A stretch of DNA of 64,000 nt, from positions 3,658,001 to 3,722,000 of the forward strand of contig CP073750.1 of the NCBI GenBank assembly GCA_024398135.1. Reading direction: 5' to 3'. The notes under the pieces were generated by a model. That model was not told the DNA's origin. It was given only the letters and a program-made list of their open reading frames with translations, and ran no database searches. This DNA comes from a bacterium SCSIO 12643. Its GTDB lineage: Bacteria; Bacteroidota; Bacteroidia; Flavobacteriales_G; Salibacteraceae. The first letter of the stretch is position 1. Every line of letters starts with the position of its first letter. The translations under genes were made by a program, and so were the position numbers. Shown in pieces: positions 8,471-17,754 of the stretch.

Positions 8471-11400
8471 ATGAAGTCAATTTACAAATCAACAATCCTA
8501 GTTATATGTCTATTATTTACTTGGAACATTTCTAAAGCAACGCACATTGCGGGGCAGGACATTAGTTATACCTGTGTGGGACAGGATTCTTTTTTAGTCA
8601 CGATTCGATTATACAGAAACTGTTCTGGTATTGCTGCACCTGCTACGTTAACGGCCAATTTTGCAAGTACCTGTGGTTCTTTGAGTGCGGTTTTAAATCA
8701 AGCTGGAGGAGGTGCAGGAGTAGAAGTATCTCAATTATGTCCAACCAGTATGTCTACCTCTTCATGTAATGGAGGTTCCAATCCCGGGTTAATGCTACAT
8801 ACCTATACCGGTATGGTGGTTTTGACTCCATGCAATGACTGGGTCATATCCTATTCTACATGTTGTCGAAATAGTTCAGTGAATTTGGTAGGGCAGCAGG
8901 GTATCTATCTCAGTGCTGATTTGAACAATGACAATGGACAATGTAATAGTACGCCAACATTTACTTCAAGACCAAATCCATATTTCTGTATCAATCAGCA
9001 GGCATATTATAATCTGGGAGCTACCGAGCCGGATGGGGATAGTTTAGTGTATACGTTAGTAAGTCCATATACAGCAGCAGCTACTAGTGTGAATTATAAT
9101 GTGGGATATTCAGCATCTGCACCAATATCCGGAATCACTTTGAATTCAGCTACCGGAGAATTGAGTTTTACACCAACTATAGTAGGATACTTTGCTATGG
9201 CAATTCAAATATCGGAGTACGAATATGGAACAGGAACATTTAAAGGTTCCAATATGGTCGATTTTCAAATTATCGTTGTAAACTGTGGCGCGAATAGCCA
9301 ACCAACCGTTCCGGGAATTTCAAATGTGACCGGAAATGCTTCTGTGATAAATTCTAAAACATTAGGTGTTTGTGGAGGTAATAATTTAACTTTTGATATT
9401 GTATTTACCGATGCGAATGCGACAGATACAGTGACTTTAGCCTCTAATTTAGGAACTATACTTCCAAATGCCAATATTACAATGACGGCAGGAAATCCGG
9501 CTACTATGCATGTGGATTGGACACCGGGACCAAACGCACTGAATAGAGTGATTTTTGTGGTGGTCGGTTCAGATGATAATTGTCCGATAATAGGCGAGAA
9601 CTATGGTACATATACAATAATTGTGAATAAGGGAGTGGCCACCATTCAAGATGATACTATTTGTGCGGGTTCGCAATGGATTGATTTGACCACTTCGGGT
9701 GGATTTAATTATACCTGGTCGGTCATATCCGGTTCACCAATAGATACTGTAGTTGGTTCCAGCACTTATAATATGACTTGTTTTAATTGTGAGTCTCCAT
9801 CGGTTTCTCCGCAAACAACAACCGTTTATCAAGTGGCATCAACCGGGGTAGGGTTATGTCAGGTAACTGATACAGTGACAATCACGGTCGCACCAAATTT
9901 TGATATCACTATGCCGGGTGATTCTGTCTTGTGTTCAATTGCATCATATCCTTTAAATGTGACAACGACACAGCCATCGTTTACATATACATATCATTGG
10001 ACACCGTCTACAGGATTAAGTAATGATACCATAGCCAATCCGATCGCTTCTCCATCTCAAAATACAACATACTTTCTGACCATGACCTCAAGTGATGGCT
10101 GTTCGAAAACGGGCGATGTTACTGTGGGACTATCGGCTCCATTTCCAAGTAATTCATATGTTACTGGTGATACCGTTTTATGTTCTGGGCAATCCACGCA
10201 GTTAGAAGTCCATTTAGGTGATGTGGATATTACCACTTGTGGAACTTCCAATAATGGTTGTTTGGGAACTGTTCAAAATGGTGATATCGGTACCGCAACG
10301 ACTACCAATTCTGTGAATAATTATCCTGCAGTTTACGGTATCAGTAGTTCCGGAGCTAAGCATCAAATTATTTATACAGCATCAGAACTTCAGGCGTTGG
10401 GAATGACTTTAGGAGGTGCTATTAATACCATTTCATTTTACAATAATGCAGTGAGTAGTAATGTTACCACGAATAACTTCAGAATTAAAATGGGATGTAC
10501 GTCTCAATCTGATTTAACCAATGGTTGGATCACCGGACTTCAGGAAGTCGTAGGTCCTACTACACATACGATGACCACCGGTTGGAATCATCATAATTTA
10601 CCAGTATCATATTTATGGGATGGTACATCAAATTTAGTGGTAGAAGTATCATTTGAAAATACCAGCGCATTTTTCAATTCCAATGCGCAAACCAGATTTA
10701 CGGCAGTCACATCTTCTCGCGTATTATATTTCGCAGATAATGTACAGGGGGTTTCTCAATACTATCCACCGATCGGAACAGGGACTGGGGATGCGAAATT
10801 GAGTACGTATAGACCGAATACCAAGTTTAATTTCTGCTCAGGTGCAAATCCAGCTGCATTCTCTTATACATGGACACCTTCAGCAGGATTATCCGGAACA
10901 ACCATATCTAATCCTACAGCGGCACCAGGTACATCAACTACATATCAGGTAGTGATTAGTGATACGCTGGGAGGATGTTCAGATACCATTACCCATTTTG
11001 TGGATGTGGTAAGTCAATTCGATGCAGGGTTTAATTTTGATGATCCAATTTGTGTGAATGAAGCACCGATTACTTTGGCGCCAAATGTAGCCGGAGGAGT
11101 ATTTACAGGTAGTGGAGTTACATCTTCGGGTGTTTTTGATCCGTCATTAGCAGGCGCAGGAACCTGGCCAATTACATATAGTATTTCTTCTCCAACTTTA
11201 TGTGCGAATGATTCGACTATGTTGATTCAGGTATTGCCATTGAGTAATACCGCAATTACCTATGTGGAAATATGTGAAGGAAGCGGAACTGTGAATTTAA
11301 CTGCGGCAACTCCCGGAGGAAATTGGGGTGGAGCACAAATCACAGATTCTGTAAATGGCGTATTTGATGCGACAGGACTGACCGCAGGGTATTATCCGGT

Positions 11401-12481
11401 TACGTATACCATTTCACAGCCATGTTTAAGTGTGGATACAATGGACATTAAAGTTATAGAGCCTTATAGCTTTACATTTAGCCAAAATCAAATCAATGTA
11501 TGTCAGGATGCATCTGTAAATCTGGGGAGTAATTATGTATTATCTAATGGTCCAAATCAAGGTTCCGGTCCGGTAACCGCAGTATGGTCAGATGTGAATG
11601 GATATATTTCTGCTTCCGGTGTGTTTGATGCTATGGGAGTTCCGCAAGGAAGTTATACAGTAACTTTAAGCATTTCTGGTCCGAATGGTAGCTGTGGAAG
11701 TTCAGAAGATATGATAGTGAATGTAATTAAAACAGATTATCCAACGTTCCCGAATAGTTTGAGTTTTTGCGATGCATCAACAAATGCTGTTATTAATGTA
11801 AATCCATGGTTATTTGGTAATGGAACGGGTTATGTGCAAACACCAATTAGTCCACTAAATCCAAATGATACGCTGGATATCCAACCATTTGGAAGTAATG
11901 GGAAATTCGATCCGTCCGTATTGGGTGCAGGTAGCTGGAGTTTAACAGTATATTATACCAATTTAAATGGATGTACCGGAATTTCTACCGATACAATTCA
12001 TGTGTTGCCAACACCAGGAAATGGGGTGACTTTAAATGGAACTACTTTAACCGCAAATGCTTCGGGAGCATATACCTATCAATGGTTCGATTGTAACAAT
12101 GGTAATTCACCAATATCAGGTGCGACCAGTCAATCATACACACCTACGGTTAGCGGAACATATGGCGTGAGTATTAGTGCCGGAAGTTGTACATCTACTT
12201 CTGCATGTACTGATGTGACCATAGTAGGGGTTGAAGAGTTAGAAAATGGATTGGGCGTGATGTTATATCCAAATCCTGTAGTAGATGTGTTGAAAATTGA
12301 TCGTGGAAATAATGATGCGTTAACCATCGTAATCACGAACAGCTCAGGTAAACAGATGTATAAAACTTCTGCGATTGAGCAAATCACAGAGTTAGACTTA
12401 TCAAACTATTCATCAGGAGTATATTTTGTTAAAGTGAGTAACGAAACAAATTCACAAATTGTAAGAATTGTCAAGATGTAA
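8471..12481 (+). CDS. Large T9SS-secreted PKD/Ig-like surface protein
   Basis: The 1336-residue protein has a Sec signal peptide (about 1-23, ending in ISKA). An N-terminal domain starting THIAGQDISYTC is of a kind common in Bacteroidota gliding or adhesion proteins. PKD/Ig-like beta modules follow, with the recurring pattern W-T-P-S-x-G-L-S (about 517 and 800), where 'SNPTAAPGTSTTY' and 'ANPIASPSQNTTY' are paralogous. The last 75 residues are a type A T9SS sorting domain: VMLYPNPVVDVLKID, then SSGKQMY and SGVYFVKV. I infer export across both membranes and attachment to the surface or release. The protein is Thr/Ser/Asn-rich with many Cys. No enzymatic domain is seen. A strong terminator follows, so it is probably transcribed alone. 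Confidence 0.85.
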   Translation: MKSIYKSTILVICLLFTWNISKATHIAGQDISYTCVGQDSFLVTIRLYRNCSGIAAPATLTANFASTCGSLSAVLNQAGGGAGVEVSQLCPTSMSTSSCNGGSNPGLMLHTYTGMVVLTPCNDWVISYSTCCRNSSVNLVGQQGIYLSADLNNDNGQCNSTPTFTSRPNPYFCINQQAYYNLGATEPDGDSLVYTLVSPYTAAATSVNYNVGYSASAPISGITLNSATGELSFTPTIVGYFAMAIQISEYEYGTGTFKGSNMVDFQIIVVNCGANSQPTVPGISNVTGNASVINSKTLGVCGGNNLTFDIVFTDANATDTVTLASNLGTILPNANITMTAGNPATMHVDWTPGPNALNRVIFVVVGSDDNCPIIGENYGTYTIIVNKGVATIQDDTICAGSQWIDLTTSGGFNYTWSVISGSPIDTVVGSSTYNMTCFNCESPSVSPQTTTVYQVASTGVGLCQVTDTVTITVAPNFDITMPGDSVLCSIASYPLNVTTTQPSFTYTYHWTPSTGLSNDTIANPIASPSQNTTYFLTMTSSDGCSKTGDVTVGLSAPFPSNSYVTGDTVLCSGQSTQLEVHLGDVDITTCGTSNNGCLGTVQNGDIGTATTTNSVNNYPAVYGISSSGAKHQIIYTASELQALGMTLGGAINTISFYNNAVSSNVTTNNFRIKMGCTSQSDLTNGWITGLQEVVGPTTHTMTTGWNHHNLPVSYLWDGTSNLVVEVSFENTSAFFNSNAQTRFTAVTSSRVLYFADNVQGVSQYYPPIGTGTGDAKLSTYRPNTKFNFCSGANPAAFSYTWTPSAGLSGTTISNPTAAPGTSTTYQVVISDTLGGCSDTITHFVDVVSQFDAGFNFDDPICVNEAPITLAPNVAGGVFTGSGVTSSGVFDPSLAGAGTWPITYSISSPTLCANDSTMLIQVLPLSNTAITYVEICEGSGTVNLTAATPGGNWGGAQITDSVNGVFDATGLTAGYYPVTYTISQPCLSVDTMDIKVIEPYSFTFSQNQINVCQDASVNLGSNYVLSNGPNQGSGPVTAVWSDVNGYISASGVFDAMGVPQGSYTVTLSISGPNGSCGSSEDMIVNVIKTDYPTFPNSLSFCDASTNAVINVNPWLFGNGTGYVQTPISPLNPNDTLDIQPFGSNGKFDPSVLGAGSWSLTVYYTNLNGCTGISTDTIHVLPTPGNGVTLNGTTLTANASGAYTYQWFDCNNGNSPISGATSQSYTPTVSGTYGVSISAGSCTSTSACTDVTIVGVEELENGLGVMLYPNPVVDVLKIDRGNNDALTIVITNSSGKQMYKTSAIEQITELDLSNYSSGVYFVKVSNETNSQIVRIVKM

Positions 12482-12500
12482 ATACTTTGAAATGAGATAT

Positions 12501-12534
12501 AAAAAAAGCCGGTTGATATCAACCGGCTTTTTTA
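12501..12534. terminator. Bidirectional intrinsic terminator
   Basis: The 20-bp perfect palindrome GCCGGTTGATATCAACCGGC (12508-12527) is flanked by A-rich and T-rich tracts on both sides. It sits between two convergent genes and can end transcription of both. Confidence 0.85.
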
Positions 12535-12557
12535 TTGAGATTATTAAGAGTATAACA

Positions 12558-12713
12558 TTATGCCATTATTGGAAGTAAAGGACATCTTTTACAGTACTTG
12601 CCCTTTTTGTTAATCTTGTCACAACATTTAGACTTACGTTTTTGGGATTTTTGTTGAAATCCAAGAACGTGAACACGCAAATCTTTCGATGCTTTACGAT
12701 GAATCATGACCAT
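12558..12713 (-). CDS. 51-residue Cys-rich basic protein (putative small zinc-binding protein)
   Basis: This small gene reads MVMIHRKASKDLRVHVLGFQ at the start and ends in SKCCDKINKKGKYCKRCP plus seven residues. The Cys arrangement CC-x9-C-x2-C within a Lys-rich tail suggests a small zinc-binding or nucleic-acid-binding module. Two Met codons (first and third) could start translation. The gene ends just past the shared bidirectional terminator, as expected for a real convergent gene. From memory, Bacteroidota genomes contain similar short KCC...CKxCP proteins of unknown role; I cannot verify homology here. Function unknown. Confidence 0.55.
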   Translation of the reverse strand: MVMIHRKASKDLRVHVLGFQQKSQKRKSKCCDKINKKGKYCKRCPLLPIMA

Positions 12714-12845
12714 GTGGCAAATTAATGAGACATTGCAAAAGCGTACAATACCTAAAAGTGGGTAATTGAATTGGGTGGAGACATAGTCAAATTTTATGAG
12801 ACTATTAGTTTTTTATGTTTTGATCACAATGTAATTGTCTCCATA

Positions 12846-12880
12846 TTTGCAGAAATAATGAATCCGTTACATTAAATTTG
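12846..12880 (+). promoter_or_regulatory. Possible trxA promoter
   Basis: TAAATTTG at 12873-12880 fits the -7 consensus TANNTTTG exactly. A TTTG at 12846-12849 lies 23 bases upstream, wider than the usual 19-21, so only the -7 element is well supported. The ATG of trxA is 45 bases downstream. Confidence 0.35.
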
Positions 12881-12924
12881 TCCCGGTTTTTAAAATTGAT
12901 ACGTTAAATACAAAATATAAGATT

Positions 12925-13245
12925 ATGGCAGTAGAAATCACAGACGCAAACTTCGAGGAAATGGTAATGAACAGTGATAAACCAGTTTTACTAGATTTTT
13001 GGGCTGAATGGTGTGGTCCTTGTAGATTAATTGGACCTTTAGTAGAAGAGATTGCAAATGAGCAAGGCGATAAAGCGGTTGTGGGTAAAGTAAATGTGGA
13101 TGAAAATCCTCAAGCTGCAATGAAATTTGGAATTAGAAATATTCCTACAATTTTATACGTAAAAAATGGAGAGGTTGTTGACAAACAAGTTGGTGCAACT
13201 TCTAAAGATGTAATCGAAGGTAAATTAACTGCTTTGATGAACTAA
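12925..13245 (+). CDS. trxA: Thioredoxin
   Basis: This 106-residue cytoplasmic thiol-disulfide reductant has the classical active site WAEWCGPCR (Cys residues near 31 and 34). The cis-Pro segment IRNIPTILYVKNGEVV follows near 72-87. The length and the absence of a signal peptide match housekeeping thioredoxin, which reduces ribonucleotide reductase, peroxiredoxins and methionine sulfoxide reductases at the expense of thioredoxin reductase. It has its own -7 element upstream and a strong terminator 20 bases downstream, so it is monocistronic. Confidence 0.95.
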   Translation: MAVEITDANFEEMVMNSDKPVLLDFWAEWCGPCRLIGPLVEEIANEQGDKAVVGKVNVDENPQAAMKFGIRNIPTILYVKNGEVVDKQVGATSKDVIEGKLTALMN

Positions 13246-13265
13246 TAAACATCTGTTTATAATAT

Positions 13266-13300
13266 TAAAAAGGCTTTGGAAATTTCCAAAGCCTTTTTTT
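13266..13300 (+). terminator. trxA intrinsic terminator
   Basis: The arms AAGGCTTTGGAAAT and TTCCAAAGCCTT form a long stem followed by seven T residues, immediately after the trxA stop. Confidence 0.85.
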
Positions 13301-13338
13301 ATGCGCTATATTTTAATGAAAGATGTGGTCTAAAAGAT

Positions 13339-13418
13339 AAAAAGCACCGAGATGCTATCTCGATGCCTTTTTAGTTTTAAGTAATCAGGTTAAGTGTTTA
13401 TGAACTTTATTTCCTATC
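13339..13418 (-). ncRNA. Candidate small RNA A (about 80 nt)
   Basis: On the minus strand a TACATTTG -7 element (13432-13425) is followed, about 80 bases downstream, by an intrinsic terminator. Its stem GCATCGAGAT / ATCTCGGTGC (one G-U pair, loop AGC) spans 13344-13366 and is followed by TTTTT. No ATG-initiated frame lies between. A second locus (about 23.9 kb) has the same promoter, the same upstream sites at the same spacing and the shared transcript word TAACCTG-n-TACTTAAA, also ending in a stem-loop. Two paralogous, terminated, non-coding units argue for a small regulatory RNA family. Targets are unknown; the 5' end is predicted from promoter spacing. Confidence 0.55.
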
Positions 13419-13424
13419 CGAGAT

Positions 13425-13512
13425 CAAATGTATGGGGCGAAAACCACTTAAATTGGGAGGTTTTGTTAAACGAATGTTTGAGTTAGTAAAGAGGCGATTC
13501 GGCTTTGTGAAG
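13425..13512 (-). promoter_or_regulatory. Promoter of small RNA A with three 21-bp-phased repeats
   Basis: TACATTTG (minus strand, 13432-13425) matches the Bacteroidota -7 box. Three related words ending at 13470, 13491 and 13512 (GTTAAA, GTAAAG, GTGAAG on the plus strand) are spaced exactly 21 bp apart. The 15-mer GAGGTTTTGTTAAAC (13457-13471) and the 12-mer TCAAATGTATGG (13424-13435) are identical to those at the small RNA B promoter, with the same 32-bp offset. A 21-bp period is typical of tandem sites for AraC-type and LytTR regulators. The array also lies upstream of the divergent HTCS gene, so autoregulation is possible. Confidence 0.6.
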
Positions 13513-13595
13513 TATATTTCGTTATTTGTGAATCTCAAATAATTCTAATCAGTGATTTTAGTTTACTTTTAGTTAATCCCTCTGGAATCAAATGA

Positions 13596-13603
13596 TATAT
13601 TTG
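13596..13603 (+). promoter_or_regulatory. -7 element of the HTCS gene
   Basis: TATATTTG is a perfect TANNTTTG match. It predicts a very short 5' untranslated leader before the ATG at 13621. No clear -33 TTG is seen, which would fit an activator-dependent promoter. Confidence 0.45.
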
Positions 13604-13620
13604 TTTGATCCCTTGTAACA

Positions 13621-16600
13621 ATGTTGAGGCCATTGGAACATTTGAATACTAACATATCCGGATTTAGAAAATGGTTGGTTTTGACCCTTTTTTGCCTTGT
13701 GTATTTCATTGGAAATGCATCTAATCAAAATCATTTATTAAACACATATAGTCTGCATAACTGGAATACCGAGGATCAATTACCTCAGAGTTCTGTAAAT
13801 ACGATTATGCAATCTTCCGATGGTTACTTATGGATAGGTACATTTGGTGGAATTGCCAGATTTGACGGATTAACTTTTGAGCATATCAAACACCCTCAAT
13901 TGATGTATGAGCGTGTGATTAGTTTGTTTGAAGATCAAGATGGATATATCTGGATCGGTTCGGAGAACAATGGACTATATCGCTATAAAAATGGTAAAGT
14001 CAAACATTATAATCTGGAAAATGGATTTCCGGGTGTTGGGATCACCAGTATCTTCCAATATGGTGATCGGGTAGGCGTTTTGATTCAGGGAAAGGGAGTT
14101 GCTGCGATATCTGGAGATGAGATAGAATTTCATCAAAGTAAAGTGTTGGATGGAGAACTTCTGGAACAAGCGATTATTGATGCAAATGGTGATATCTGGA
14201 TTGTTTCATCCAAAGGAGTGTTTTTACAAAAGGATCTTAGAACGGAACCTGTTTATATTGAGAATAGTTTTCACGAAGAAGATGGATTTGCTATAGACAT
14301 AGGGAAAGATCAGGAATTGTATTTCGGAAATCAGGATGGTTTTTACCGAATCAATAAAACAGCATTAAAAGCAGAATATTTATTTGATCATCAAATTGGC
14401 TTTTTATCTCAGCAGTTTTGTATAAGCAATAATGGCACATTCTGGTATGGAGGTAAAGGAAATGAATTGCATTGTAAAACATCCGAATGGTCGTTGAAAT
14501 GGGGGCGAGAAGATGGTGTGCCAAATGGAGAAATTTCATGTATTTATGAAGATCGATCTGGAAACATTTGGGTAGGTTTAAATGGAGGGGGATTAATCGA
14601 GTTTTATCAAAACCAGGTGAATGTACTGGCGCATGAAACCGAATTAGGCCAAAAGATTTTTTTAGCCATTCATCCGGATGATCAGGGAAGATTGTGGATG
14701 GCGACTAATAATGGCGGCTTCTTTTCATTAGACACAGCTACACAAACGCTTAAGTCTTATGATGAGCGACATAACATCACAGCGGATATTTGGTCATTGG
14801 CATCTAATGCTAATGGAGAGTTATGGGGTGGTACATTTGGCAATGGAATCTTTTATGTAAATACCAATAAAACAGACGTATTTACACGTATTGATGATTG
14901 GGGCGGAGGTAGCAAGGTGATTTTGGCTATGATTTATGACACCGTTTACGATAGGCTTTTAATCGGTTCTGATCAGGGAGGTGTTTTTCAATTTAAGGAT
15001 AACGAATGGAGTAATATTATTCCGGATCATATAGATCATGACAGAATTACAAAATTCACATTGTCTCCAAATGGAGATATGTACGTTTCTACCCAGGGCA
15101 ATGGTATTCGAATGATTCGTGATAAAGAAGTTACGAGTTTAGACGAAAACAATGGCTTACCTTCAAACACGATTAGGGATGTGTTTTTTGATTCAGAGGG
15201 TGTCATGTGGTTAGGTTCGTATGGGAGTGGGATTATAGTGAATTTAGATGGACAGTTTGTAACTATAGATAAAAGTCTGGGGCTTTTCGATAATCTAATT
15301 TCTACCATTCGTGAAGATCAATTGGGTTATTTATGGATGAGCTGTAATTCCGGGGTATTTAGAGCGAAGAGGCAAGATCTAATTCAGGTGGCCCGAGGTG
15401 AATTGGATAAAGTACAATGTCAGGTTTTCAATAAATCCCACGGAATGGGGCATTCAGAGACAAATGGTGGGTTCCAATCGTCTAGCATTCAGTTTGGCGA
15501 TGGGACATTGTTATATCCAACAATGAAAGGGGTGGCCGTTTTTAATCCGGAGAAACTCCAGGGACATGATACATTATCTAATGTATTGATTAGTGCCATT
15601 TCTTATGGTAATACTCTTATAGAATCGACAGATAAAATAGTGGTGCCAGCAGAATATAGAGATGTGGAATTTGCCTATACTGCGCCTACATTTTTTGCTC
15701 CCGAACTGATCACTTTTGAATATTACTTAGAAGGTTACGAGCAGGAATGGAGTACTATAGGCAGAAACAGAAATGCTGTCTATAAAAAGTTGAAACCGGG
15801 AACTTATACATTTAAGGTAAGAGCAAGAAATAGCCAGGGAATTTTGAGCCATACATATGCGGCTCAGGAAATAACCATTGAGCCGTATTTTTATGAAACC
15901 ACAGCGTTTAGATGGATTTTAGGTGCGTTTATCCTGCTGGTTATATTCGGAACCTATGCGTGGCAAAACATCAATGCAGAGAGGAGAGAAGTGGAATTAA
16001 AAAGAATAGTTTCCGAGCGTACTATTGATTTAGAAAATGAAAAGAAACTGACCGAGGAAGCTTTGCAGAAGGTAGAAGAACAGTCTGTAGAGATTCAAAA
16101 GATGAGTATGGCAAAAGCCGATTTCTTTCAAAGCATTTCTCACGAATTAAAAACTCCGTTAACTCTCATCAAAGGGCCTGTAGAGGCCTTGTTGGATTCT
16201 GATGAGGTAAATCTGGAATCAGAAGTTAGAGAAGATTTAGGCCTGGTAAAAAAGCAAGCCAATTACCTGACCGACCTGATTTCCCAGTTGTTGGATATTG
16301 CACGATCGGAAGATGGATACTTAAAGAAACAAGAAGAGCCCGTAGATATCATCGATTTAATGCAAAAGGTCATTTCCTCAGTAGATTCCTGGATCCAACA
16401 GAAAGAAATCAACTTTGAGTCCTATGTGCGCTTACAACGTGTAAAAGGGTTAACAGATATAGACTTTGTAGAAAAGATCATTAAGAATTTATTGACGAAT
16501 GCCATTAAGTTTACCCCACCCAAAGGAGTGATTGATTTGAGTCTGGGAGAAATTGGTGATGATTTACTGATTACCGTATCCGATAGTGGTAAAGGGATTG

Positions 16601-17634
16601 ATGAGGATGATCTCCCGTATATTTTTGATCGTTACTATACCAAAGGTTCTCAGGAAAATGGAAATACTGCGGGTACCGGGATTGGATTGGCGCTTGTAAA
16701 AGAGTTTATCCAATTATTAGATGGCGAAATCAAAGTGGGAAAATCTGGATTATATGGAGGAGCAGAATTTGTATGTCGAATTCCGTTTTTTAGATTGGAT
16801 GATTTAGAAGTCCCAACAGAGATTCCAAAGGAATTGACTTTGAGTCAGACTATCATCAATGTAAATGGAGAATTGGAAGAAACAGAATTAGATGATCAAA
16901 AGAAAGTCGTTTTAGTCGTGGATGATCACAGTGATATTCGAACTTTTATCAAGAGATCATTGAAGCCGAATTATAGAATTGAAGAGGCTGAGAATGGGGA
17001 AGAAGGATTGGCAAAAGCCCTGAATATAAACCCGGACGTGATCATTTCGGATGTAAACATGCCTCAAAAAGACGGATTGGAAATGTTAAGCGAATTAAAG
17101 TCGAATTCAAAAACAGATTACATTCCAGTGTTATTACTTACCGCCAGAGGGTCTGAAAAGATAAAGGTCCAAGGATGGGATGAAGGTGCAGATGGATATA
17201 TGGCTAAACCATTTAATGCCAATGAGCTTTCAGCCAGAGTCAATGGGATTATAGAAAATCGTAAGAAGTTAAGACGAAGAATAGAACAAGAACTAAGTAC
17301 TTCCGATTTTGAAAGTGACGGTAAGTCTGATTTTGAAAAACAATTTGAAAATCTGGTACATTCAAAACTGACCCATCCGGAGTATAGCTTTAACGAAAGT
17401 CTGGGAGATTTTGCCATGAGTTTGTCTAAATTTCAGCGTACGGTTAAAGAGCATTACGGAATGACTCCGCAGGTATATCTAAGACTTCAACGATTGGATA
17501 TGGCCAAAAATCTAATTGAGAAAAATAGAGGTTCTATCTCTGAAATCGCATATGCATGTGGTTTCAATAGTGTGTCTTACTTTAATCGTGTATTTAAAAA
17601 AACGTATCAAATTACGCCTTCAGATTTGATTTAA
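13621..17634 (+). CDS. Hybrid two-component system (HTCS) sensor kinase / AraC-type regulator
   Basis: This 1337-residue one-protein signalling system has the domain order usual for Bacteroidota HTCS. There is a signal anchor (about 17-34), a periplasmic double beta-propeller of two-component regulator repeats (about 40-680; recurring DGYLWIGT, GYIWIGS, GNIWVGL), a Y_Y_Y domain (about 690-755), and a transmembrane helix (about 763-781). Next come a HisKA domain with phospho-acceptor His841 in SISHELKTPL, a HATPase with NLLTNAIKF and GTGIGLAL, a receiver domain with Asp1144 in ISDVNMPQKDG, and a C-terminal AraC-type HTH (about 1243-1337). It probably senses a periplasmic ligand, often a glycan breakdown product in this family. 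Neighbours here are giant surface proteins rather than SusCD genes, so the ligand is unclear. Confidence 0.92.
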   Translation: MLRPLEHLNTNISGFRKWLVLTLFCLVYFIGNASNQNHLLNTYSLHNWNTEDQLPQSSVNTIMQSSDGYLWIGTFGGIARFDGLTFEHIKHPQLMYERVISLFEDQDGYIWIGSENNGLYRYKNGKVKHYNLENGFPGVGITSIFQYGDRVGVLIQGKGVAAISGDEIEFHQSKVLDGELLEQAIIDANGDIWIVSSKGVFLQKDLRTEPVYIENSFHEEDGFAIDIGKDQELYFGNQDGFYRINKTALKAEYLFDHQIGFLSQQFCISNNGTFWYGGKGNELHCKTSEWSLKWGREDGVPNGEISCIYEDRSGNIWVGLNGGGLIEFYQNQVNVLAHETELGQKIFLAIHPDDQGRLWMATNNGGFFSLDTATQTLKSYDERHNITADIWSLASNANGELWGGTFGNGIFYVNTNKTDVFTRIDDWGGGSKVILAMIYDTVYDRLLIGSDQGGVFQFKDNEWSNIIPDHIDHDRITKFTLSPNGDMYVSTQGNGIRMIRDKEVTSLDENNGLPSNTIRDVFFDSEGVMWLGSYGSGIIVNLDGQFVTIDKSLGLFDNLISTIREDQLGYLWMSCNSGVFRAKRQDLIQVARGELDKVQCQVFNKSHGMGHSETNGGFQSSSIQFGDGTLLYPTMKGVAVFNPEKLQGHDTLSNVLISAISYGNTLIESTDKIVVPAEYRDVEFAYTAPTFFAPELITFEYYLEGYEQEWSTIGRNRNAVYKKLKPGTYTFKVRARNSQGILSHTYAAQEITIEPYFYETTAFRWILGAFILLVIFGTYAWQNINAERREVELKRIVSERTIDLENEKKLTEEALQKVEEQSVEIQKMSMAKADFFQSISHELKTPLTLIKGPVEALLDSDEVNLESEVREDLGLVKKQANYLTDLISQLLDIARSEDGYLKKQEEPVDIIDLMQKVISSVDSWIQQKEINFESYVRLQRVKGLTDIDFVEKIIKNLLTNAIKFTPPKGVIDLSLGEIGDDLLITVSDSGKGIDEDDLPYIFDRYYTKGSQENGNTAGTGIGLALVKEFIQLLDGEIKVGKSGLYGGAEFVCRIPFFRLDDLEVPTEIPKELTLSQTIINVNGELEETELDDQKKVVLVVDDHSDIRTFIKRSLKPNYRIEEAENGEEGLAKALNINPDVIISDVNMPQKDGLEMLSELKSNSKTDYIPVLLLTARGSEKIKVQGWDEGADGYMAKPFNANELSARVNGIIENRKKLRRRIEQELSTSDFESDGKSDFEKQFENLVHSKLTHPEYSFNESLGDFAMSLSKFQRTVKEHYGMTPQVYLRLQRLDMAKNLIEKNRGSISEIAYACGFNSVSYFNRVFKKTYQITPSDLI

Positions 17635-17660
17635 CCTTCTTTTATTTAGTTGTTTACGAT

Positions 17661-17724
17661 ATAGTTCAACGACTTAACGAAATAGTTCAATAACCCGGTC
17701 TTAGGCTACATGCATATTTGTTAA
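17661..17724 (+). promoter_or_regulatory. 21-bp-spaced direct repeats and -7-like box upstream of the SprB/HYR protein
   Basis: ATAGTTCAA occurs at 17661-17669 and, as the same core TAGTTCAA, at 17683-17690; the cores are exactly 21 bp apart. CATATTTG (17717-17724) is a near -7 box, 31 bases before the ATG. Nine-bp repeats with a 12-bp spacer are the layout known for LytTR-domain regulators, and 21-bp tandem half-sites also fit AraC-type proteins such as the HTCS encoded just upstream. Which regulator binds is inference. Confidence 0.45.
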
Positions 17725-17754
17725 TAGATAAATTTAACAAACAATATTTCAGAA

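Noticed and set aside
13342-13372. Second terminator for trxA
   Set aside because: A strong terminator already follows trxA, and this stem has its best T-tract on the minus strand, matching the small RNA unit.
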